A stretch of 33,957 nt of DNA from CBFDCQ01 sp965603355 (GCA_965603355.1 CBFDCQ010000033.1:1-33957); one strand, 5' to 3'. Numbered from the stretch's first letter, positions 1-7,012 are shown. The notes: a model not told the origin generated them from the sequence alone. Numbers and translations are program-made.

Positions 1-234
1 AGAGATGTCCCAATCATCAATCGGCGCGTGCATTGACCTGACGCTGATCCCGAACTCATCCACGAGTCGCCGCGTGCGCTCGGCATCCTCAGGGTGCTCG
101 AGCGAGAAATACGGTTCCATTGCCCATATCTCGAGAAAATCGAAACCCGCTTCCTGCACGGCTTGGATTTCGGTGTCCGACAGCTTCCCTTCGAAAAACG
201 CCGAGGGCAACCCAAATGATATTTCCAGATCCAT
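1..234 (-). CDS. Sugar phosphate isomerase/epimerase-like TIM-barrel protein (N-terminal part only)
   Basis: The gene is cut by the left edge of the window, so only the first 78 codons are visible. The ATG at 234 follows a GGAAGG ribosome-binding site about 5 bases upstream. The readable protein begins MDLEISFGLPSAFFEGKLSD and continues with a segment containing GFDFLEIWAMEP, then a helix with DAERTRRLVDEFGI, then VRSMHAPIDDWDIS. An early beta strand, a 'GFDFLEIW' second strand, and a third strand ending in an H-A-P motif are typical of the AP-endonuclease-2 (xylose-isomerase-like) family, which binds a metal and isomerises or epimerises small sugars. The substrate cannot be told from this fragment. 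The family call is an inference from pattern; the open frame and start are seen directly. Confidence 0.7.
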   Translation of the reverse strand, partial: MDLEISFGLPSAFFEGKLSDTEIQAVQEAGFDFLEIWAMEPYFSLEHPEDAERTRRLVDEFGISVRSMHAPIDDWDIS

Positions 235-312
235 AGCTACCTTCCACAACACCCACCAAGTTACGCACATAACGTTAATTGAACGCAGCTCAAAAATCAA
301 GATCGGGAGTAG

Positions 313-333
313 GGGCGGGTCTCAGACCCGCCC
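313..333. repeat. Palindrome (10-bp GC-rich stem, 1-base loop)
   Basis: GGGCGGGTCT pairs perfectly with AGACCCGCCC around a single C. It lies in the intergenic space between the left-edge gene and the pentapeptide-channel gene and belongs to the same style of GC-rich palindrome found at 1987-2189. It could terminate the minus-strand pentapeptide gene or be a dispersed REP-like element. Confidence 0.75.
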
Positions 334-351
334 GCACCTGTTCAATTGAAA

Positions 352-378
352 TGGTGGGGCAGACATTCCTGTCTGCCG
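352..378 (+). repeat. 27-bp inverted repeat, left copy
   Basis: These 27 bases are the exact reverse complement of 1951-1977, so the two copies bracket the pentapeptide-channel gene in inverted orientation. Each copy also contains a small hairpin, CAGACA-TTCC-TGTCTG (360-375 here). They may be two copies of a dispersed palindromic repeat or the ends of a small transposed unit. Confidence 0.85.
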
Positions 379-390
379 CGGGCGAACATG

Positions 391-1806
391 CTAACGCAGA
401 AGTTTTCTGCCGACGACTAGGATGAAGAGCGCCATCAGGAACGCGCCGAGGGATGCCTCTAGGACGGCAAACAGTTGGCTGATTCCTGACGCCGGTGCCA
501 AATCACCAAAACCAAGTGTAGTGAAAGTGACGCCACTGAAGTAGAGGCAGCGCCAGAGATGCGATGGAATTTCCCTGAGCGGTAGAAGTGGCAAAAGCAA
601 GCGTTGGGGATCGCCGTCCCGGATGGCGATGCCCGTGAACGCGTAAATCAACGTGAAATTCCACACTACAAGTAACCAGGTTACGACGACTCGCAACGGC
701 TTTTCGCCATAACCGCACACGAGCTTCAGAAGCGTTAGCCATAGCCTCGAGAAAACGCGCGTCTCGCACTTCAGCCTGCACTCCATCTCCCCGTAATAGA
801 ATTCTCCGGCGGTCTCATAGTCGCCCGTACCCTGGTACGCTTGTTTGATGTTTCTGCAAATTGACTGAGCCTTTTGTAGGTCGTCGCGTGTCTTCGCGTT
901 GAGCTCGTTCCAGCACATCCAGCGTCTGAGCGGACGACGGTTCCACTGCGCATCCGTGAAATCTATCCGCGCCCACCTCGCATTGACGAAGCGGGAGTTG
1001 CTCAAGTTGACGCCGGAGAAATCGGTCCAGGTGGAGTAGAACCTTGCGCGAGTGAAGTCGATGGCTGATTGTCCAAAGCGCGCACCATGAAAATCAGTCT
1101 CATTAGCCGAGAAAACCGCCCCGCCGAATGCCGTCGGAGAGCTGAAGTACGTCCCTCTGAATTCAGTCTTCTGTCCAGAGAGGTGTGCGTTCTCAAAGCT
1201 CGTGGTTATTCCTTTCAATGCAGCAGAAGTAAAAACAGTAATGGAAGACGAAAAGCGGACCCGGCTGAAATCTGTGCGTCCGCGTGAGAAGTGCGCACCC
1301 AAGAAGTCAGTGTAGTGTCCAGCGAACGTGCTCCGGCTGAAGTTGGTTTCTGCAGCCCGAAAGTGTGCACCAGCGAAGCCGGTGTTTTCGCCGCTGAACC
1401 GTGCCTTCGCGAAATTGGCCTCGTTGCCCGAGAAGACCGCACTGGTGAACCATACGTCGCCGCAGAATTCCGCGAAGCTGAAGTCCGTCTTGTTGCCTAG
1501 AAACTCTGCGCCGCTAAAGAGTGTATTCGATCCGCAGAATGTGGCAAGTGTGAACGATACGTCTTTGTCAAATTCGAAACGCTCAAACAGCCCTATGCGC
1601 CGTGGGAAGTAGTACCCTGAAAAATCGAAGTCGTGGTCATCACGTTTCCGCTCGATTCCGTCTAGAAAGGCTTCCTCGTCCTTTTCCTTGGATTGCTCGT
1701 GGAATATGCAGTGCTCGTCCTTAGAGGAAGGAAGTCGCGGTTCAGGGCACTCATAGCTAGCGTCCAAGGGGTGTTGCCACTTACAGCGTTCTGTCTCTTG
1801 CGGCAT
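391..1806 (-). CDS. Pentapeptide-repeat protein fused to a two-transmembrane potassium-channel pore
   Basis: The 471-residue protein has three parts. The first ~70 residues are charged and contain several Cys and His residues. Residues ~70-290 are degenerate pentapeptide repeats, with an aromatic F at every fifth position (for example FSGAEF, FAKARF, FSRSTF). Such repeats fold into a right-handed four-sided beta helix. The C-terminal ~120 residues have two hydrophobic helices (around VVVTWLLVVWNFTLIYAF and the terminal LEASLGAFLMALFILVV) flanking TTLGFGDLAP, which matches the TVGYGD selectivity-filter signature of K+ channels. It should therefore be an ion channel in the inner membrane with a soluble pentapeptide domain as sensor or scaffold. 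I chose the ATG at 1806; an in-frame TTG at 1836 is possible but has no clear ribosome-binding site. A sigma-70-like promoter lies at 1901-1930. The domain calls are fairly secure; ion selectivity and ligand are unknown. Confidence 0.85.
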   Translation of the reverse strand: MPQETERCKWQHPLDASYECPEPRLPSSKDEHCIFHEQSKEKDEEAFLDGIERKRDDHDFDFSGYYFPRRIGLFERFEFDKDVSFTLATFCGSNTLFSGAEFLGNKTDFSFAEFCGDVWFTSAVFSGNEANFAKARFSGENTGFAGAHFRAAETNFSRSTFAGHYTDFLGAHFSRGRTDFSRVRFSSSITVFTSAALKGITTSFENAHLSGQKTEFRGTYFSSPTAFGGAVFSANETDFHGARFGQSAIDFTRARFYSTWTDFSGVNLSNSRFVNARWARIDFTDAQWNRRPLRRWMCWNELNAKTRDDLQKAQSICRNIKQAYQGTGDYETAGEFYYGEMECRLKCETRVFSRLWLTLLKLVCGYGEKPLRVVVTWLLVVWNFTLIYAFTGIAIRDGDPQRLLLPLLPLREIPSHLWRCLYFSGVTFTTLGFGDLAPASGISQLFAVLEASLGAFLMALFILVVGRKLLR

Positions 1807-1864
1807 TGTAAGCCGTCCTGCAGCCTGGGTGTGCAACGCGGGATAGTGCTAGACCGTTTCGCGA

Positions 1865-1891
1865 GAAACCGGCTTCTTCTGATGCGGTTTC
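1865..1891 (-). promoter_or_regulatory. Hairpin in the 5' leader of the pentapeptide-channel gene
   Basis: GAAACCG at 1865-1871 pairs perfectly with CGGTTTC at 1885-1891, leaving a 13-base loop. It sits immediately downstream of the predicted transcription start of the minus-strand pentapeptide-channel gene. A role in mRNA stability or regulation is inference. Confidence 0.35.
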
Positions 1892-1900
1892 CCTGCAAGT

Positions 1901-1930
1901 AGTATAAGGAAATAGGGGTTTCCGTGTCAA
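1901..1930 (-). promoter_or_regulatory. Sigma-70-type promoter for the pentapeptide-channel gene
   Basis: Read on the minus strand there is a perfect -35 box TTGACA (1925-1930), an 18-base spacer and a -10 box TATACT (1901-1906). The start of transcription would fall near 1893, giving a leader of about 90 bases before the ATG at 1806. Confidence 0.6.
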
Positions 1931-1950
1931 GCCCGGGAGCCTTGTGCAGA

Positions 1951-1977
1951 CGGCAGACAGGAATGTCTGCCCCACCA
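1951..1977 (-). repeat. 27-bp inverted repeat, right copy
   Basis: Exact reverse complement of 352-378, with the internal hairpin CAGACA-GGAA-TGTCTG. It lies upstream of the promoter of the pentapeptide-channel gene, so promoter and gene are both inside the inverted pair. Confidence 0.85.
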
Positions 1978-1986
1978 CGATAGGTA

Positions 1987-2241
1987 GGGCGGGCGTCTCG
2001 CCCGCCCGTTTGTTTTGTAGGGGAGGGGCTTGTCCCCTCCCGGGAATGCTGGGCCTGAATGCGGGCGGGACGCCCGGCCTACCTAGTGATTTGTGGTCAT
2101 GGAGACGCTCCACTCATGCCTGCGGCAGGCAGGCGGGGCGTCTCTACCATCGAGGTGTCGTAGGGGCGGGTTTCAAAGCCGCCCCTACGCGCTCGAAAGT
2201 TCTTGGAAGGGGTTCGGGGATAACCTTCTTCCAAGAAGGTT
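1987..2241. repeat. Cluster of GC-rich palindromes upstream of smpB
   Basis: This non-coding stretch (part of the 528-base gap 1837-2364) holds several separate perfect hairpins. They are 1987-2007 (9-bp stem GGGCGGGCG), 2021-2041 (8-bp stem GGGAGGGG), 2063-2075 (5 bp), 2102-2144 (outer GAGACGC/GCGTCTC with a GCCTG/CAGGC inner stem), 2159-2189 (11-bp stem CGTAGGGGCGG) and 2222-2241 (9-bp stem AACCTTCTT with a 2-base loop). A segment at 2200-2209 can alternatively pair with 2228-2237. Reading frames across the cluster give only low-complexity shadows of the palindromes. They look like dispersed REP-like repeats and/or terminators. Confidence 0.7.
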
Positions 2242-2294
2242 CCCCCAACGGCATCCGTGTGCACTTCGGCTCCTCAGTCGCGGTTCGAATTCTC

Positions 2295-2323
2295 TTGAAG
2301 GGTGCGCGGATTAGTGATAAAAT
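2295..2323 (+). promoter_or_regulatory. Promoter for smpB
   Basis: TTGAAG (2295-2300), a 17-base spacer and TAAAAT (2318-2323) match the sigma-70 consensus at 4 of 6 and 5 of 6 positions. Transcription would start near 2330, about 35 bases before the chosen smpB start. Confidence 0.5.
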
Positions 2324-2364
2324 GTTTACAGAGTGAAGGGGAGTCTGAGAGAGGTGAGACAGAA

Positions 2365-2826
2365 TTGGGCGAGAAGGTCATCGCGGTCAACAGGAAGGCA
2401 CGGCGCGATTACCAGGTGCTGGAGACATGCGAGGCGGGTATAGCGCTTCGCGGTACCGAGGTGAAGTCGTTACGTGCGGGTCGTGCGAACCTGAAGGACA
2501 GTTACGCGAAGGTGATGAACGGCGAGGTATTCCTGCTCGGCGCGCACATAAGCGAGTACGAACAGGGCAACCGCCACAATCACGTTCCTAAACGCGACCG
2601 GAAACTCCTGCTGCACAAGCGGGAGATTATGCGGCTCAACGTCAAGATAAGTGAACGCGGGTTAACGCTTGTGCCGCTGAAGATGTACTTCAAACGAGGC
2701 AAGGCGAAGGTGGAACTAGGACTGGCCCGTGGCAGGAGGTTGCCGGGCAAACGGGAGGAACTGCGTAGACGAGTGCTGGACAGGGAGATGGAGAAGGCCC
2801 TGAAGAGCCGGATGCACTCACACTGA
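2365..2826 (+). CDS. smpB: SsrA-binding protein SmpB
   Basis: SmpB binds tmRNA and delivers it to ribosomes stalled on broken mRNAs. The 153-residue protein begins with an EKVIAVNRKARRDYQVLET-type strand, then carries GIALRGTEVKSLRAGRANLKDSY (the signature block of the family), ISEYEQGNRHNHVPKRDRKLLLHKREI and LVPLKMYFKRGKAKVELGLARG, and ends in a basic tail. The length is normal for SmpB. I chose the TTG at 2365 because it follows a GAGAGGTGAG ribosome-binding site and gives the usual N-terminus. The upstream extension to 2302 would run through the promoter and adds non-conserved residues. The next feature, only 19 bases downstream, is the tmRNA gene, its functional partner. Confidence 0.95.
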   Translation: MGEKVIAVNRKARRDYQVLETCEAGIALRGTEVKSLRAGRANLKDSYAKVMNGEVFLLGAHISEYEQGNRHNHVPKRDRKLLLHKREIMRLNVKISERGLTLVPLKMYFKRGKAKVELGLARGRRLPGKREELRRRVLDREMEKALKSRMHSH

Positions 2827-2845
2827 CGTTAACCGACCGAAATGT

Positions 2846-3204
2846 GGGGGCGACATGGTTTCGACAGGGGTATTGAGGGTATAAGTTGCGTGCCGAGGTC
2901 CCGGTACCTCGTAAAACCGTCGGGAAACCATAACTGCTAATCACGAATTAGCACTTGCTGCCTAGAAAAAGGTAGCACGTCTCTCCGCCTGTTGCCCGTG
3001 CGGGCGGAAGAGGCGCCGATTAACGGGCTAGGCGGCGGTCTCCTGTTCTGCGGACCGTTCGGCGAAACCTCAGCGGAACTAGCGGTTCCTCAGTGCCCGC
3101 TTACAGGCGTTGGGGAACGGCGAATCCTTAAATGTAAGCTATGCACGTAGAGGCTTATACTGGCGTGCCTCTGGACGCGGGTTCGATTCCCGCCGCCTCC
3201 ACCA
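2846..3204 (+). ncRNA. ssrA: Transfer-messenger RNA (tmRNA)
   Basis: The 359-base gene starts GGGGGCGAcatggtttcgac, the invariant tmRNA 5' end. It closes with a T-arm (GCGGG-TTCGATT-CCCGC) followed by CGCCTCC-A-CCA. The 5' GGGGGCG and 3' CGCCTCC form the 7-bp acceptor stem with one G-U pair, and CCA is encoded. The tag reading frame is at 2936-2965 and encodes ANHELALAA followed by TAG, ending in the hydrophobic LAA degron recognised by ClpXP-type proteases. The molecule charges with alanine, enters stalled ribosomes with SmpB, and tags the incomplete protein for destruction. Its 3' end is repeated downstream at 6955-6979 and 7299-7318, which marks it as the insertion site of an island. Confidence 0.96.
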
Positions 3205-3205
3205 T
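3178..3205 (+). repeat. ssrA-tail repeat, copy 1 (putative attL)
   Basis: This is the T-arm and acceptor end of the intact tmRNA. Bases 3178-3202 recur with one mismatch at 6955-6979, and bases 3186-3205 recur perfectly at 7299-7318. Tyrosine recombinases commonly use tRNA and tmRNA 3' ends as attachment sites and leave such direct repeats at both ends of an island. Confidence 0.75.
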
Positions 3206-3606
3206 TCTATAACTGGCGCTGTTGCAAGTACTTATAGCGCGTAATCTGTTGGCAATATTGCCCGGTCAGATCCACCGATTCTCACGCATTATACTCGTTC
3301 TCTAGCTTCTTCTTCCCTGTCTCTCCGCGACTCAGCCTCTCTCCAGCATTGTCCGTCGACGCTCGGGCACCATTCGGCATTCCGGATACCCTACAGCAAA
3401 CGAAGAAAAGTGAGGACTCGAACTGAAGATAGTAAGGGAAAGCAGAGCGACCACAGCTGAGCAAGGAGACTTCACGCTCATAATGGGGGACGCGTCCACA
3501 TCTTTCACGAAGACATTCTGGAGAGCGCGTCTGTACGACGTTATTCGTAAGCCGATACTCTTGAGAGGCATTGAGGTAGGCAACGAACGGTTCACCACAG
3601 TTTGAA
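3206..3606. other. Non-coding left end of the island
   Basis: This 400-base stretch has no convincing gene. It contains a perfect 12-base palindrome GGCAATATTGCC at 3251-3262, about 50 bases from the ssrA end, and a lone TATACT at 3290-3295 without a matching -35 box. A minus-strand open frame at 3282-3653 overlaps the start of the next gene and resembles no family I know. The palindrome could be a regulator or recombinase site, but that is speculation. Confidence 0.4.
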
Positions 3607-4956
3607 GTGACCACGTGGGAAGAATACTGGTCGCGTACCCCGCCCGTATTCAAGCACAGGGTCCTGAGACTGAGAACCGCCTGGAGAAGTTACATAGAGT
3701 CTGGGTTCGACCCATCTCTGGCGGAAGGATACTGTAAACGCTATTGCGATCTGTTGTCAGCTGTCATCGAGCGGAGAAAAGAATCTCATAGTGTGTTTAT
3801 GAGCTTCTTGGCTTCCTTGCTGGGGTTCGAGAACTTCGTCCTCAGCTATTCGCGTGCATCATCAGCCTTTGCGTGTGCGACCGCTAGTTTTCGCAACCCC
3901 GTGTTTTTATCCTTAGCTTGCCGAGGGCTCCGCAAGCACGCACGGAACGACCCCAGGTTACTGGCACTAGTCGTCGGCCTCTCTCAAGGTGTTCCTGCCG
4001 TTTTTTATCATTATCGCAAGCAGCGCATTCTGAAGAATACTGACGAAAGCATACTTTTCTTTCCCGCGGTTGATCTTGAGCGCCGGCGCGAGAGCTTCCG
4101 TGGACTGCAGACTTTGACTACGAGCCTGGCTCACCAGTGGGACTCGCGCGTTGAGCAGCGGTCGAATCTGTTAGCGTACAAGATCCTGATTCCTTTATTG
4201 ATGAAAGCGCAATCCAAGAGGTCGTTGCAGCAGAAGAGAGCGTTGCGCATCCTGGACATTGGCTCCGGTGCCGGGTTATTTACGAGCAAGGTAACTGCAA
4301 AACTTTTGAAATCGGGCGCTCTCACGCGACGCAAAATGGAACTCCATCTCGTGGATATCCTTACGGTTGATCCCAAGAGGCATTTCAGATCGGGAAGTGT
4401 ACTCCCTGGCATGTCAAAGATTGAATACATTTCCAACGATTATTCGGAATGGATCCGGCAACATGCATCGCACAATAACCGCGGGTTCGACATAGCGCTT
4501 GTTTGCCGAATGCTGCATAACATCAGCCTTTTTCGGGTGGTACATGTGAAGCCCGAAGAACGGCTTCCACACGACCGTTATCCTCTGTTTCGGCACCTGT
4601 CAGACTATTACCGCGGAATCTCACTCTTGTTTCCTGAAACGCTCCTTGCAGGAAGAGTGCGTGACCGGCAGTCCGGACTTTTTTGCCCATGTCGCGCATT
4701 CAACCCGCGTGCCCTAGTAGCGCGCGACGGGCAAAGTCTGATTCAACTTCTGACGAGAATGTCTGCTGGCGTACTGATCGAGGACGGGGATCTTTCGGCT
4801 GGTGAACTCATCGAGCACATGGTAAAGTATAAGCTGGCTGAGGTTAGGGTATATGACTTGTCGAGAGCGCTACGTCTCTCGATCAATCACATCTACTGGA
4901 TCACCAAGTCCAGAGATGATTTTCCGTTGCAGGCTGAATTGATATGGCCCAGATAA
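3607..4956 (+). CDS. SAM-dependent methyltransferase-like protein with N-terminal helical domain
   Basis: The 449-residue protein starts at the GTG at 3607, the first start codon after an in-frame stop at 3604. Residues ~1-200 are mainly helical and unfamiliar to me, with many Arg and Lys and no signal peptide. Residues ~205-350 look like a class I methyltransferase fold. Motif I is LDIGSGAGLFTSK (L216-D217-I218-G219), a second strand has ELHLVDIL, and a later strand FDIALVCRMLHNIS matches the motif IV region of many methyltransferases. The C-terminal ~100 residues contain a short helical region around DGDLSAGELIEHMVKYKLAEV. The gene overlaps the following radical-SAM gene by 13 bases, so the two are translationally coupled. 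The target molecule is unknown; methylation itself is inferred from the motifs. Confidence 0.6.
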   Translation: MTTWEEYWSRTPPVFKHRVLRLRTAWRSYIESGFDPSLAEGYCKRYCDLLSAVIERRKESHSVFMSFLASLLGFENFVLSYSRASSAFACATASFRNPVFLSLACRGLRKHARNDPRLLALVVGLSQGVPAVFYHYRKQRILKNTDESILFFPAVDLERRRESFRGLQTLTTSLAHQWDSRVEQRSNLLAYKILIPLLMKAQSKRSLQQKRALRILDIGSGAGLFTSKVTAKLLKSGALTRRKMELHLVDILTVDPKRHFRSGSVLPGMSKIEYISNDYSEWIRQHASHNNRGFDIALVCRMLHNISLFRVVHVKPEERLPHDRYPLFRHLSDYYRGISLLFPETLLAGRVRDRQSGLFCPCRAFNPRALVARDGQSLIQLLTRMSAGVLIEDGDLSAGELIEHMVKYKLAEVRVYDLSRALRLSINHIYWITKSRDDFPLQAELIWPR

Positions 4957-5879
4957 TTGAGGTTGATCGCAAATCGAATGTTCTGAAACGGCCCACGTTG
5001 CCGTGTCTCTCGCAGTATCACACGATCAATTTGCTCGCGGGCTGTTTCTATGACTGTCGGTACTGCTACGCGCAGAGCTTTCGTTCGCATGCTGGACGCA
5101 ACAAGGTCACGTTCTATGCCAACACGTATGAGCTGCTCTGCAAAGAACTACCTCGCAAGCGCGAGAAACCTAAGCTTGTCTACTTCAGCACGGCGTGCGA
5201 GCCTTTTGTCCCACACGCTCGCATTTTGAGCGTGCTCTATCGAGTTGTTGCGCTATTATTGGAGCAGTCCGTCTTCGTGCTTGTCTCAACGAAGTCTCTC
5301 ATACCCCAGGACTTCGTGAAGCTTTTCGCCCAGTATCGTGAGCAAGTTCATGTTCAAGTTGGGCTAACAACCGTGGATGAGCGCGTACGTTCAACCTTGG
5401 AGCCCAGCGCGCCAGCCATTAAGCAGCGGCTCGAAACCTTGCGGAGACTACTGGAGCACAGTATTCGTACGGAGGTGCGAATAGACCCTCTGGTCCCTGA
5501 ACTTACTGACAACAGGGAAGCATTTGGTTCACTGTGTGGCGAAGTTGACCGGTGCGGCATAAGACACGCTGTCGCATCGTATCTGTTTCTCCGTCAAGCC
5601 AATTATCCGAGGCTGAACGTAGAAGTATCCGGATGGTCGTTTCACGAGATGGCGGAGCGTGTGTACACCCATAGAATTGACAAGTACTGCGGGGGCGGGT
5701 CCATTCGCGTGCCCGCACTAGAGTACCGTCGAAAGAAGTACGACGAACTGAAGAGCATCGCAACGGAATACGGCATCTCTTTGAGTTTGTGCAGGTGCAA
5801 GAATCCGGACGTGACTACCGAATGTTGCCACCCCCAACCGCCGACAAGTAGCACCATGGAACAGACAACTCTATTCTGA
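4944..5879 (+). CDS. Radical-SAM protein of the spore-photoproduct-lyase-like (SPL/COG1533) group
   Basis: The 311-residue protein carries CFYDCRYCYA at residues 34-43: C34, C38 and C41 form the CxxxCxxC motif that binds the [4Fe-4S] cluster cleaving S-adenosylmethionine. An early HTINLLAGC segment, YFSTACEPFVPHA, VLVSTKS and VRIDPLVPELTD match the strand order of the SPL/COG1533 'DNA repair photolyase' group. A second cysteine group sits near the C-terminus (C283, C285, C294, C295) and might hold another cluster or zinc. The start ATG at 4944 overlaps the methyltransferase stop. The ParB-domain gene follows after 26 bases, so the three genes appear to be one operon. Function is unknown: a radical modification or repair of nucleic acid would fit, but is inference. 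Confidence 0.8.
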   Translation: MAQIIEVDRKSNVLKRPTLPCLSQYHTINLLAGCFYDCRYCYAQSFRSHAGRNKVTFYANTYELLCKELPRKREKPKLVYFSTACEPFVPHARILSVLYRVVALLLEQSVFVLVSTKSLIPQDFVKLFAQYREQVHVQVGLTTVDERVRSTLEPSAPAIKQRLETLRRLLEHSIRTEVRIDPLVPELTDNREAFGSLCGEVDRCGIRHAVASYLFLRQANYPRLNVEVSGWSFHEMAERVYTHRIDKYCGGGSIRVPALEYRRKKYDELKSIATEYGISLSLCRCKNPDVTTECCHPQPPTSSTMEQTTLF

Positions 5880-5905
5880 GCGATAGAATAGTGCAGGAGG
5901 GACCT

Positions 5906-6547
5906 ATGTATAGGAAGCTTGACCTTGACTTACTTGTTCCAAATCCCAAGAGGACGAGCCGCATCTCGCGTATGTTCGCTAAGAAGCTCCGGCATAACAT
6001 TGAGCGAATCGGGATGTATGAAATACTCACCGTCCGACCTCATCCACGTTTGAAGGGCAAGTTTCAAGTTCTCAACGGGCATGCCCGTCTCGAGGCGCTT
6101 CGTGCGTTAGGAATCCCTGCCGCCAGGTGTGACGTATGGACGGTTACAGATTCACAGGCCGAGTTGTTTCTAGCGATTCTCAACAGACTCAGAGGGTCTG
6201 ATGGGCCTGAACTGCGGATGAACCTACTGCTCAAGCTCCTTCGGAACCATTCGAAGGAGGAGCTGGCAGCTCACATTCCGGAGACTGTCACTTACCTTGC
6301 GAAGCTGCAGGCGCTCGCTGAACAAAAGCAGAGACGCCAGCGTAGAAAGCCCCAGCAGAAGTCCGGGATCATTATCGTAGACTTCTATCTTGATCCGCGG
6401 AAATACGGGGTGGTTTCTGCTGCTCTTGACCACATCATTCGCAGGTTCAACCTGGCAGACTCCAGTCAAGCGTTGACGAGAATGGCCGACCTGTATCTTA
6501 CGCAATCAGAGAAACCAGCCAAGACTGGCGGTCGACGGTGCGCATGA
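5906..6547 (+). CDS. ParB/sulfiredoxin-fold domain protein
   Basis: The 213-residue protein starts at the ATG at 5906, preceded by a strong CAGGAGGG ribosome-binding site; an upstream GTG at 5891 would put that site inside the gene. Residues 1-~95 form a ParB-like N-terminal domain: LDLDLLVPNPKRTSR, then KKLRHNIERIGMYEILTVRPH, then QVLNGHARLEALRALGI, the last being the ParB box. In chromosome-partitioning ParB proteins this domain binds CTP; in other relatives it is a nuclease or a binding module. A basic linker QKQRRQRRKPQQK precedes a C-terminal unit FYLDPRKYGVVSAALDHIIR that resembles a tail seen on other stand-alone ParB-domain proteins. There is no ParA partner nearby, so plasmid-style partitioning is unlikely. 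It probably provides DNA recognition or control for the two upstream enzymes (inference). Confidence 0.75.
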   Translation: MYRKLDLDLLVPNPKRTSRISRMFAKKLRHNIERIGMYEILTVRPHPRLKGKFQVLNGHARLEALRALGIPAARCDVWTVTDSQAELFLAILNRLRGSDGPELRMNLLLKLLRNHSKEELAAHIPETVTYLAKLQALAEQKQRRQRRKPQQKSGIIIVDFYLDPRKYGVVSAALDHIIRRFNLADSSQALTRMADLYLTQSEKPAKTGGRRCA

Positions 6548-6954
6548 TAGTTGGCTGACATTTACAATGGAAACGGGTCCGCATGTGGTTCTGGCATCCT
6601 GTATGTTGGGATAGGTTGGCGTGAGGCCAATGCGCAAGCACTCAGCGCTGCTGCAAGGTATCTCCCGTTTCTGTTCCACTATACGGGGCAGCGGAGGAGA
6701 GCGACGAAATACGGAGTGTGTCATGAGCAATGCACGCAGCCCGTGCAGTGGTTGCCTGTTTACGTTTGATGAATACCCTACATGCCTCGGACCGGCGACC
6801 CGAAACGCGGGATCAATATGGGATCATTTGAGGAGAAAGTTCCAGCAAATTCTAGTAAACCATGACAAACGATAGGACTTCGCAAATCCCTTATCCCAAA
6901 CCATCTTAAGTTGCATCTCGCTTTCTATCAATAACTTAGAAAATCGCCTTTCCC
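6548..6954. other. Non-coding stretch between the cassette and the second ssrA-tail repeat
   Basis: I see no convincing gene here. The best short frame, 6724-6875 (50 codons, ATG, starting MSNARSPCSGCLF), has two CxxC-like cysteines but no clear ribosome-binding site and no family that I recognise. No integrase remnant is visible. The stretch could be decayed island DNA. Confidence 0.4.
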
Positions 6955-6979
6955 CGGGTTCGATTCCCGCCACCTCCAC
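6955..6979 (+). repeat. ssrA-tail repeat, copy 2
   Basis: Twenty-five bases match the tmRNA 3' end at 3178-3202, with one difference (A at 6972 for G at 3195). The rest of a tmRNA or tRNA is not present upstream, so this is an isolated tail and not a gene. It separates the methyltransferase/radical-SAM/ParB cassette from the GIY-YIG unit. Confidence 0.8.
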
Positions 6980-7012
6980 GATCCCTGCAATTATTGCGAG
7001 GACAATGACAGG

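Noticed and set aside
1944..2336. 130-codon plus-strand frame before smpB
   Set aside because: It reads through the palindromes; the protein is a translation of repeats and ends in the smpB promoter.
3282..3653. 123-codon minus-strand open frame at the island's left end
   Set aside because: It overlaps the start of the methyltransferase gene, has no clear ribosome-binding site and no recognisable family.
6724..6875. 50-codon frame with two cysteine pairs inside the island
   Set aside because: No ribosome-binding site, no family, not conserved as far as I can judge; left as possible only.
6890..6983. Possible tRNA gene ending at the second tail repeat
   Set aside because: Only the T-arm and acceptor 3' strand are present; I find no matching 5' acceptor, D-arm or anticodon arm.
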